From assembly GCA_903871235.1 (NCBI GenBank), contig CAIQGA010000135.1:1-44773 (forward strand): DNA of 44,773 nt, written 5' to 3'. Below the pieces are notes generated by a model. That model saw only the letters and a program-made list of their open reading frames with translations, did no database searches and was not told the DNA's origin. The stretch's first letter is position 1. Each line of letters begins with the position of its first letter. This document shows, one piece after another, positions 8,877-15,487 of this stretch. Made by a program: the position numbers and the translations under genes. This stretch comes from an uncultured Chlorobiaceae bacterium (GTDB lineage: Bacteria; Bacteroidota; Chlorobiia; Chlorobiales; Chlorobiaceae).

Positions 8877-9544
8877 GCGCCGAAACACTCCACATCAGCG
8901 AGATTTTTCACTCCATCCAGGGAGAATCCTCTTTTGCAGGCTGGCCCTGCGCCTTCATACGGCTTGCGGGGTGCGGACACGGCTGCATTGGATGCGACAG
9001 CGCTTATGCAGAACGTGACGGAGTCGCACTTAAAGTAGAGAAGATCATTCAAAGAACACTCGCATTCCAGGCCCCCTTTATTGAGGTCACCGGAGGAGAA
9101 CCGTTGTTGCAGCCTGCAGTGCACAGCCTCATGCGGCAACTCTGCGATCTTGACCAGAAGGTTCTGCTTGAAACCGGCGGCTTTCTCTCTGTTGCCCGGG
9201 TCGACCGGCGGGTGCATAAAATCATCGACCTTAAACCGCCCTCATCAGGCGTCTGCGATCAGAACAATCCTGAAAACATTGAGCTGGCACTTGCAGCAGA
9301 GCCCCCCTGCCGCCACACCTTTGAGTTCAAGATAGTCATTGCAAACAAAGAGGATTATGAGTGGGCCACTTCACTTTTGCACAAGCACCAACTGACAACC
9401 TCCTTCACCGTCATGATGGGCGTAGCATTCGGCCAGCTTGACCCCGCTGAACTTGCAGAATGGATGCTCCACGACCGCATCCGGGCAAGAATGCAGCTCC
9501 AACTCCACAAATATATCTGGGATCCCGCCCTGAGGGGTGTATAG
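8873..9544 (+). CDS. queE: 7-carboxy-7-deazaguanine synthase QueE
   Basis: Radical SAM enzyme that makes the 7-deazaguanine ring of queuosine from carboxytetrahydropterin. The variant radical SAM motif AGCGHGCIGCDSAY has C34-x3-C38-x2-C41. The substrate-side segment EIFHSIQGESSFAGWPCAFIR and the SAM-binding VTGGEPLLQ are also present. Length 223 residues is typical. It overlaps purN by four bases (ATGA). With queG at the left edge this supports tRNA queuosine synthesis from precursors in this organism. Confidence 0.95.
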   Translation: MSAETLHISEIFHSIQGESSFAGWPCAFIRLAGCGHGCIGCDSAYAERDGVALKVEKIIQRTLAFQAPFIEVTGGEPLLQPAVHSLMRQLCDLDQKVLLETGGFLSVARVDRRVHKIIDLKPPSSGVCDQNNPENIELALAAEPPCRHTFEFKIVIANKEDYEWATSLLHKHQLTTSFTVMMGVAFGQLDPAELAEWMLHDRIRARMQLQLHKYIWDPALRGV

Positions 9545-9580
9545 TTTGGCTTTACCCCCTCAACTCCTTACCTTTCCCCT

Positions 9581-9643
9581 GTCCATCGTCCATTGTCAAC
9601 TATCCATTGTCCCTTGTCAACTGCGCACTGTTCACTCTCCATC
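9581..9643 (+). repeat. Degenerate 7-bp tandem repeat array
   Basis: Nine consecutive heptads can be written from 9581: GTCCATC, GTCCATT, GTCAACT, ATCCATT, GTCCCTT, GTCAACT, GCGCACT, GTTCACT, CTCCATC. The consensus is GTCCATT alternating with GTCAACT. It resembles heptameric short tandemly repeated repetitive sequences known in cyanobacteria and, as I recall, also found in Chlorobi. It covers all plausible start codons of the downstream glycosyltransferase gene and ends at its first conserved beta strand. Confidence 0.75.
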
Positions 9644-10618
9644 ATCGTCCCGCTCTTCAATGAAGGGGAATCGCTTCCCGAGCTGATCGGGCAACTCTCT
9701 GCCGCAATGGCAGAAAAAGAGCTGCACAACCTCTTTGAGGAGCCTTTCAGTTTCGAAATCATCCTTGTTGATGACGGTTCCACCGACGATTCATGCAGAT
9801 TGATCGGCCGCATGATTAGCTCAATGCCTGAGCTTCGCCTTATCTCCTTTCAAAGAAACTTTGGCAAAACAGCGGCCCTTTCGGCCGGCTTCATGGCCGC
9901 GACGGGCGACTTCGTCTGCACCATTGACGCAGATCTGCAGGATGATCCCTTTGCCATCAAGGAGATGATCCGGAAACTGCAGGAAGGGTATGATCTGGTC
10001 AGTGGATGGAAACAGTACCGCAAGGACCCGCTCTCCAAAACACTCCCATCGAAGCTCTTCAACGGCGTAACTCGCCTTTGTACCGGAATCACCCTGCACG
10101 ATTTTAACTGTGGACTGAAAGTCTACCGCCGGGAGGTGACCAGAAGGCTGGAACTGCATGGCGATATGCACCGCTATATTCCCGTGCTCGCCGAGTGGAT
10201 GGGGTTCAAAATTGCCGAACTTCCGGTTGAGCACCGGGCACGAAAATTCGGCACCACCAAATATGGCTCGTCGCGTTTTTTTTCAGGGCTTTTCGACTTC
10301 CTCTCGGTACTCTTCATTACCCGATACCTTCGCCGTCCCATGCACTTTTTCGGTATGGCGGGTCTTTTGAGCTTTCTCTTTGGCTTTATCATCAGCCTCT
10401 ACATCACATTGGATAAAATCCTGCTGAACAAACCGGTCAGCAACCGCCCGATCCTTTTTCTCGGCATTTTGCTGCTTATTCTTGGTGTTCAGCTTTTTTC
10501 GACCGGCCTTCTTGGTGAAATACTTTCAACATCTTCGGCCAAAGGCAACGCATTCGCCGTCCGTGAAACCATGAATCTCACCTCTGGACAGGCAAAAAAA
10601 TTCGGCACGACCGATTAA
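9593..10618 (+). CDS. Family 2 glycosyltransferase, DPM1/GtrB-like, two C-terminal membrane helices
   Basis: Up to 341 residues. It is a GT2 enzyme that probably transfers a sugar from a nucleotide donor to a polyprenyl phosphate on the inner face of the membrane. The GT-A domain shows SIIVPLFNEGESL, ILVDDGSTDDS and the acidic metal site TIDADLQDDP. A HRARKFGTTKYG segment is followed by two hydrophobic helices at about residues 240-265 and 280-305, the usual DPM1/GtrB/ArnC form. The 5' end is odd: residues 1-16 are encoded by a 7-bp repeat array and the only in-frame starts are TTG codons (9593, 9614). The given start is therefore uncertain, but the domain from SLSIIVP onward is secure. queE ends about 50 bases upstream. 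Confidence 0.85.
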   Translation: MSTIHCPLSTAHCSLSIIVPLFNEGESLPELIGQLSAAMAEKELHNLFEEPFSFEIILVDDGSTDDSCRLIGRMISSMPELRLISFQRNFGKTAALSAGFMAATGDFVCTIDADLQDDPFAIKEMIRKLQEGYDLVSGWKQYRKDPLSKTLPSKLFNGVTRLCTGITLHDFNCGLKVYRREVTRRLELHGDMHRYIPVLAEWMGFKIAELPVEHRARKFGTTKYGSSRFFSGLFDFLSVLFITRYLRRPMHFFGMAGLLSFLFGFIISLYITLDKILLNKPVSNRPILFLGILLLILGVQLFSTGLLGEILSTSSAKGNAFAVRETMNLTSGQAKKFGTTD

Positions 10619-10646
10619 TAATTCACCATTTATTTATCTATTTATT

Positions 10647-11489
10647 ATGAAACGGGTTGGAGCTCACGTCAGTACAGCCGGAGGAGTGGAAAATGCTCCG
10701 CTGCAGGCCACAAGCATCGGGGCAAAAGCCTTTGCCCTCTTTACAAAAAACCAGCGGCAGTGGAAAGCGCCAAAACTGACAACTACCTCAATTGACGCAT
10801 TCCGCAGAAACTGCGATGATGGAGGCTTCCGGCCTGAACACATTCTGCCGCACGACAGCTACCTCATCAATCTCGGCAGCCCTGACCCAGAAAAGCTCCT
10901 GCGTGCACGCGAAGCCTTTATAGAGGAGATGCTGCGGGTCGAAGAGCTTGGGCTTGTGATGCTGAACTTTCATCCGGGAAGCCATCTGAAAGAGATTGAT
11001 GAAACGCGGTGCCTGCAACTGATTGCCGAATCCATTAACATGGCGCTTGAGAGAACAACCACCGTAACCGCAGTGATTGAAAACACTGCCGGGCAGGGTA
11101 CCAATCTCGGAAACAGCTTTGAACAATTAAGGTCGCTCACTGACCAGGTTGACGACAAAAGCAGAATCGGCGTGTGCCTCGACACCTGCCACCTCTTCGC
11201 AAGCGGTTACGACCTGCAATCAAGGTCGGCAATCGAGGCCACCTTCATGGAGTTCGACCGCATTGTCGGGCTCAGCTACCTGCGCGGGATGCACCTCAAT
11301 GATGCAATGCAACCACTCGGCAGCCGGATTGACCGCCATGCAGGTATCGGCAAGGGAACGATAGGAATGGAAGCCTTCTCCTGGATCATGAACCACCCCG
11401 CATGTGAGGAGATTCCCCTCATCCTTGAAACACCAAACTCCGAAGAGTGGCAAAAAGAGATCCAGCTCCTCTACTCCCTCGCAAAATAA
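10647..11489 (+). CDS. nfo: Deoxyribonuclease IV (AP endonuclease IV)
   Basis: Cleaves DNA 5' of abasic sites in base-excision repair, using three zinc ions in a TIM barrel. The 280-residue protein starts MKRVGAHVSTAGGVENA and carries the metal-ligand segments NFHPGSHL, IENTAGQG, CLDTCHLFASGYDL, HLNDAMQPLGS with RHAGIGKG, and ILETPN. Length and motif order are standard. The ATG lies in an AT-rich leader. It is convergent with the ftsX-like gene, with only 10 bases between the stops and no hairpin. Confidence 0.96.
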   Translation: MKRVGAHVSTAGGVENAPLQATSIGAKAFALFTKNQRQWKAPKLTTTSIDAFRRNCDDGGFRPEHILPHDSYLINLGSPDPEKLLRAREAFIEEMLRVEELGLVMLNFHPGSHLKEIDETRCLQLIAESINMALERTTTVTAVIENTAGQGTNLGNSFEQLRSLTDQVDDKSRIGVCLDTCHLFASGYDLQSRSAIEATFMEFDRIVGLSYLRGMHLNDAMQPLGSRIDRHAGIGKGTIGMEAFSWIMNHPACEEIPLILETPNSEEWQKEIQLLYSLAK

Positions 11490-11499
11490 ACAAGGGGGG

Positions 11500-12381
11500 T
11501 TACCGCTTCGAAACCGCCCTGAGATAGTTACCCACCGAGAGTGCACTGCCAAAAACACCGAGCAAAAGACCGAGCGCTACCGTGGCCGGATAAACAAGAC
11601 GTGTTGATGGCTGCACCACCGCATAAAGGATCGGCTCATAGCGGAAAAGCAGTTGGTCGGAAAACAGCCAGAGAGCCCCCGCCGCAAGCACTCCTGAAAG
11701 CACTCCCTGAAGCGCCCCCTCAACAACATAAGGAGCACCGATAAACCAGCCCGTTGCACCGACCAGACGCATGGTTCTGATCTTTTCTTGCCGTGAATAC
11801 ATGGCCAACCGGATGGTATACCCCACAAGCACAATGGTTGCCACTGAAATCAACGCCCCCATACCACCGGTCACCAGAGTAAAGAGGCGTGCATTTTCCT
11901 CGATCTGGCCTAGAAATGACTGATTATAACGGATATCAGCATCAGGAACGATTGCCTGGATTTTTGGAACAATCCGCCGGATACTCTCCGGACGGGCATA
12001 TTCCGGCAAAAACTTCAGCCTGACAGAGCGTGGCAAAGGGTTTGAACCAAGAATCCTGACAATATTCTCCCCAAAATCCTGGGCAAACGTCTCGGCGGCT
12101 TCATCCTTTGAAACATAATAAGCCTCACTCACCCCCCTGACCAACTTGATCTGTCGCACAGCATCCATCGTCTGCGCCTCATTCATTGAGTCGCCAAGAA
12201 AAACCTCAACCTCTACGCGACTGCGCAACTCCCCAATGATATCGAGAAAACTCAATGAGACGGTACTGAAAAGCGAAAGTAGCACAAGAGCAAAAAAACT
12301 GATCGTAACCGTAATGGCTGCTGGCAATTTTGCCCTTCCCATACCCGAAAACCCTTCCCTGACAACAAACAAAAATGACAT
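11500..12381 (-). CDS. ftsX: FtsX-like cell division permease protein
   Basis: Membrane partner of the FtsE ATPase, which relays division signals to cell-wall hydrolases. The 293 residues have one N-terminal membrane helix (about 20-45) and an extracytoplasmic domain starting with ELRSRVEVEVFLGDSMNEAQ. The latter includes YVSKDEAAETFAQDFGENI and NPLPRSVRLKF, typical of FtsX. Three C-terminal helices contain RQEKIRTMRLVGATGWFI. No ftsE is adjacent in the window; the gene stands alone, divergent from tRNA-Ala. The assignment rests on overall architecture and the MRLVGAT motif. Confidence 0.88.
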   Translation of the reverse strand: MSFLFVVREGFSGMGRAKLPAAITVTISFFALVLLSLFSTVSLSFLDIIGELRSRVEVEVFLGDSMNEAQTMDAVRQIKLVRGVSEAYYVSKDEAAETFAQDFGENIVRILGSNPLPRSVRLKFLPEYARPESIRRIVPKIQAIVPDADIRYNQSFLGQIEENARLFTLVTGGMGALISVATIVLVGYTIRLAMYSRQEKIRTMRLVGATGWFIGAPYVVEGALQGVLSGVLAAGALWLFSDQLLFRYEPILYAVVQPSTRLVYPATVALGLLLGVFGSALSVGNYLRAVSKR

Positions 12382-12433
12382 AACGACTTTTTTAGCATTA
12401 ATAACAGCTCCTGACTGAAAGAATCAACAAAAG

Positions 12434-12458
12434 AAGTTGGAAAAACAACTTTTTTTTC
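12434..12458 (+). terminator. Terminator-like hairpin upstream of tRNA-Ala
   Basis: AAGTTG, loop GAAAAA, CAACTT, followed by seven more Ts. This is a textbook plus-strand rho-independent shape, but no plus-strand gene ends here: the ftsX-like gene is transcribed away from it. It may shield the tRNA from read-through or be chance in an AT-rich gap. Confidence 0.3.
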
Positions 12459-12478
12459 TTTTACTTAGAGCTGCAAGA

Positions 12479-12551
12479 GGGGCTATAGCTCAGTTGGTAG
12501 AGCATTTGCATGGCATGCAAAGGGTCAGGAGTTCGAGTCTCCTTAGCTCCA
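12479..12551 (+). tRNA. tRNA-Ala (anticodon GGC)
   Basis: 73-base cloverleaf. Acceptor stem GGGGCTA pairs with TAGCTCC (one G-T). The D arm is GCTCAGTTGGTAGAGC. The anticodon stem TTTGC/GCAAA encloses loop ATGGCAT, giving anticodon GGC. The T arm is CAGGAGTTCGAGTCTCCTT with the standard TTCGAGT loop. Discriminator base is A. The 3' CCA is not encoded (the next bases are CAT), so it would be added by CCA nucleotidyltransferase. Confidence 0.96.
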
Positions 12552-12568
12552 CATAAAAAAACAGCGAA

Positions 12569-12600
12569 GCGCAGTGCAAAACACTGTGCTTTTTTGTTTT
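12569..12600 (+). terminator. Rho-independent terminator of tRNA-Ala
   Basis: GCGCAGTG, loop CAAAA, CACTGTGC (8 pairs with one G-T), followed by TTTTTTGTTTTT. It lies 17 bases past the tRNA end and is correctly oriented for it. Confidence 0.85.
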
Positions 12601-12669
12601 TATGCATTTCAACCCCTTATTACGCCCCACTTGCGCAACAGGGCAACCACAAGAGATTGCCCCTGCCTT

Positions 12670-13194
12670 TTACCGCTTTTTGTAACCCACTCTTGCAATC
12701 AGAAAAATCAAACCCACAATCAATGATGCCGCTATACCGGCAGCGATATTGAAGAGGGCTGCAAGCAGAACAACAGGTACCGTCAAATCAACCACAAAGC
12801 CAAGCATAGCTGAGCTTCCGAGAAAGGTCACGGCTGTCAGGGCTGTAAAGAAAAAACTGGTTGCAAGACTTCCGGCAAAAGAGATAAAAATTTTCTCTCC
12901 CTTCCCTTCTGAAATGTTCTGCCACCGCGCAATCTGTTTCTGGCCTCCCGGCTCAAACCTGTTTTTCACCATCATGGCTACAAGCGCGAAGAGAATCAAC
13001 ACACCAACCTGAACGGCATACACCATTCTCTGCTCGCTCCCCGACGGGTTGAAAGAGCCCTCCTGGAGTTGATACACGGCAAGTTGCAGCATAAAAATCG
13101 ACGTCCAGTAAAAAACCGTGCCCCAAAGCAGGGTCACCAAAACCCAGATTGCCACGCCAGGCGGTTTTGAAGTTTTTTGTGTCATTGCTGCCAT
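12670..13194 (-). CDS. Unknown integral membrane protein, four helices
   Basis: 174 residues with four clear hydrophobic segments at about 15-40, 63-82, 103-130 and 134-167. A hydrophilic loop (about 83-100) contains KNRFEPGGQKQIARWQ and EGKGEK. No motif that I recognise is present, and it has no cysteines or charged residues suggestive of catalysis or metal binding inside the helices. The ATG at 13194 has AAGGA upstream; an ATG three codons later is an alternative. It is divergent from purF, about 300 bases away. A function cannot be assigned. Confidence 0.65.
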   Translation of the reverse strand: MAAMTQKTSKPPGVAIWVLVTLLWGTVFYWTSIFMLQLAVYQLQEGSFNPSGSEQRMVYAVQVGVLILFALVAMMVKNRFEPGGQKQIARWQNISEGKGEKIFISFAGSLATSFFFTALTAVTFLGSSAMLGFVVDLTVPVVLLAALFNIAAGIAASLIVGLIFLIARVGYKKR

Positions 13195-13321
13195 TTGTGA
13201 ATATTCCTTGTGAATGAATTATTTGAGAAGCCCAAAAGCAATCTTTCGCTTTCGAAAATATAACCCTCTTCATGAAAAAGACAATCCTCAGGGCAAACGA
13301 AGCAAAATAAGTAAAGAGTCA

Positions 13322-13357
13322 CCCCTTTTTACTCTATAAATAGAGGTTTGCAAGGGG
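13322..13357 (+). promoter_or_regulatory. Nested hairpin in the purF leader region
   Basis: CCCCTT (13322-13327) pairs with AAGGGG (13352-13357). Inside it CTCTAT pairs with ATAGAG around a two-base loop. It lies in the roughly 300-base gap between the divergent membrane-protein gene and purF, about 137 bases before the purF start. No known riboswitch core (for example the purine or PRPP class) is recognisable. It could be an operator dyad or an RNA structure in the purF leader; nothing else is visible in this gap. Confidence 0.3.
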
Positions 13358-13494
13358 CAATACGTTTCGGAAACAAACGAACAAGAACAACTGCAACGAT
13401 TATTTTCAATTTAGAGTTCGAATGGTTATGTTGATTCGGCATTGCTGAACCGGGTTGTTCTGCCAGTTTACTCAACGTTAAGATACCATTGCTT

Positions 13495-14988
13495 ATGTGT
13501 GGAGTTTTCGGTGTTTTTAATTCAAAAACTCCCGCGGAAGATACTTTCTATGGACTGTACTCACTGCAGCACAGGGGACAGGAAGCCGCAGGCATCGTTG
13601 TAGCAGAATACAATAAAATCAAAAAGAAGACCCTCTTCAAGCAACACAAGGGGATGGGTCTGGTGGCTGAAGTATTCCGTGATGAGACCATTTTTGAAAA
13701 GCTTGGCGGATATGCCGCAATAGGCCATAACCGCTATTCCACTACAGGCTCCTCCTCGTCGATGAGCAATGTGCAGCCATTTTCACTGACCTACCGCTCA
13801 GGAAGCCTGGCAATAGCCCATAATGGAAACCTGACCAATTCCCGCACACTTCGTCGCGAGTTGACAGAGCTCGGCGTTATCTTCCAGGCCTCTTCAGATA
13901 CTGAAATCATCCCGCATCTGGCTGCACGAAGCCGTGCAAAAGAGCCAATACAGCAGCTCTACGAGGCACTGCTCCAGGTACAGGGAGCTTACTCAATGGT
14001 ACTTCTGGCAAACAACCAGATGATTGCCGCAAGAGATCCTTACGGCTTCAGACCACTCGCTCTCGGTAAAAAGGTGGACCCACTCACCGGAGAGCTTGCT
14101 TATGTCGTCGCCAGTGAAACCTGCGCCTTCGATATCATCCAGGCAGAATATATCCGCGATATCGAGCCCGGTGAAATCCTTTTGATCGACCATCTCGCCG
14201 TAGCAAACGAGAAACCAACCTCGCTCTTTCTGCCACCCTCAGAGCGCAAGGCACGCTGTATTTTTGAGTATGTCTATTTTGCCCGCCCCGACAGCTTTAT
14301 TTTCAAGCATTCAGTTGATAAGATCAGACGCAACCTCGGCAAAAACCTTGCAAGAGAATCAACAATCGAGCACCAGCCCGGCCAAAAAGAGCTTACCGTT
14401 GTCAGCGTCCCCGACTCGTCCAATACCGCCGCACTTGGATTTGTGCGCGAAAGCCTTAAAATGGAGCGACCGGCAAGGTTTGAGCATGGCCTTATCCGCA
14501 ACCACTATGTCGGCAGAACTTTTATTCAGCCAGGCATTCACAGCCGCGACATCAAGGTGCGCTCGAAATACAACATTGTACGCGGCGTACTCCTTGACCG
14601 ACCAATCATTCTTGTTGACGACTCCATTGTCAGAGGCACAACAGCCAAAATGCTGATCAAACTGATCCGTGAGGCCGACCCAAAGGCAATTCATCTGCAC
14701 ATCAGTTCTCCGCCAATCACCAATCCCTGCTTTTACGGCATGGATTTTCCAACCAAACGGCAACTCCTCACCCACATGTTCGACTCTCTCGACAATGACG
14801 TGGAGGAGATAGAAAAGATCAGGGAATATATCGGCGTCGATTCACTCAAATACCTCTCCATGGAGGGACTGATGAACAGCGTTCCATCATTTGAGGGAGA
14901 AACATGCAGCTACTGCACCGCATGTTTCAGTGGAGACTACCCGATCGAGGTCACCGATGCAACAACCGATAAAGAGGAAAACGACTGA
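13495..14988 (+). CDS. purF: Amidophosphoribosyltransferase
   Basis: First committed step of purine synthesis: PRPP plus glutamine gives phosphoribosylamine. The 497 residues start Met-Cys-Gly-Val-Phe-Gly-Val-Phe; removal of Met exposes the catalytic N-terminal cysteine of the Ntn glutaminase domain. A TTG two codons upstream would bury that Cys, so I chose the ATG. The glutaminase shows LQHRGQEAAGIV and GHNRYSTTG; the PRTase site is ILVDDSIVRGTTAKML. Cysteines in KARCIFEY, NPCFYGMD and GETCSYC match the [4Fe-4S] ligand positions of the Bacillus subtilis-type enzyme, but without that enzyme's propeptide. The stop is 5 bases from the convergent dksA-like gene. Confidence 0.96.
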   Translation: MCGVFGVFNSKTPAEDTFYGLYSLQHRGQEAAGIVVAEYNKIKKKTLFKQHKGMGLVAEVFRDETIFEKLGGYAAIGHNRYSTTGSSSSMSNVQPFSLTYRSGSLAIAHNGNLTNSRTLRRELTELGVIFQASSDTEIIPHLAARSRAKEPIQQLYEALLQVQGAYSMVLLANNQMIAARDPYGFRPLALGKKVDPLTGELAYVVASETCAFDIIQAEYIRDIEPGEILLIDHLAVANEKPTSLFLPPSERKARCIFEYVYFARPDSFIFKHSVDKIRRNLGKNLARESTIEHQPGQKELTVVSVPDSSNTAALGFVRESLKMERPARFEHGLIRNHYVGRTFIQPGIHSRDIKVRSKYNIVRGVLLDRPIILVDDSIVRGTTAKMLIKLIREADPKAIHLHISSPPITNPCFYGMDFPTKRQLLTHMFDSLDNDVEEIEKIREYIGVDSLKYLSMEGLMNSVPSFEGETCSYCTACFSGDYPIEVTDATTDKEEND

Positions 14989-14993
14989 ACCGC

Positions 14994-15428
14994 CTACTTC
15001 TTCCCCTGCTTGAACTCTATTCTTACCGAAGTATGCGGCACCGCTTCAAGCCGCTTCTTCGGGATGGGTTTGCCTGACTTGATGCAGATACCATAGACCT
15101 TGTTCCGGATACGGTCAAGAGCCTGATCGATATAGCCGATATATTTCTCATCACGGGCAATGAACATGAAACGCTGCTCACGATCCATGGTATCAGTGCC
15201 GTGATCAGCCATGTGCATAGAGTAGTTGGAATTAATAGAGTCTTCCACATTCTCGTCCGAAAGCGATGAACGCAAGATATCCAGATCACGAAGCACCTCT
15301 TCGCGTCTTTTCAGCAACAGCAGTCTGAAGTGTTCGAGCTCTTCGTCGGTTAAATAGGTTTTTGTCAGGACAGGCTCTTCCATAAGCTCATTGTCCTTTT
15401 TGGAGGCGTTACCGTTTTTTTTCGCCAT
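14994..15428 (-). CDS. DksA/TraR-like protein with degenerate zinc finger
   Basis: 144 residues. The coiled-coil part (LTDEELEHFRLLLLKRREEV) and the central HMADHGTDTMDREQRFMFIARDE resemble DksA/YteA-type regulators, which insert their coiled coil into the RNA polymerase secondary channel. The C-terminal finger reads YGICIKSGKPIPKKRLEAVPHTSVRIEF. It keeps the GxxIxxxRLxAxP frame but has only one cysteine of the usual four, so zinc binding is unlikely. I chose the ATG at 15428 (MAKKNGNASKKD) over an upstream in-frame start that would overlap ileS. It follows ileS by about 60 bases on the same strand and is probably co-transcribed. Confidence 0.8.
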   Translation of the reverse strand: MAKKNGNASKKDNELMEEPVLTKTYLTDEELEHFRLLLLKRREEVLRDLDILRSSLSDENVEDSINSNYSMHMADHGTDTMDREQRFMFIARDEKYIGYIDQALDRIRNKVYGICIKSGKPIPKKRLEAVPHTSVRIEFKQGKK

Positions 15429-15487
15429 AATAATACACTTTTTAATACTAACAGAATGCGGTAAAAAGAGAGAGTTGGATAATACCA

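Noticed and set aside
9581-9643. CRISPR array
   Set aside because: Units are 7 bp and contiguous, with no spacers; this is a short tandem repeat.
13195-13494. Purine-type riboswitch upstream of purF
   Set aside because: None of the conserved junction and loop sequences of known purine or PRPP riboswitches can be found; only an unassigned nested hairpin is present.
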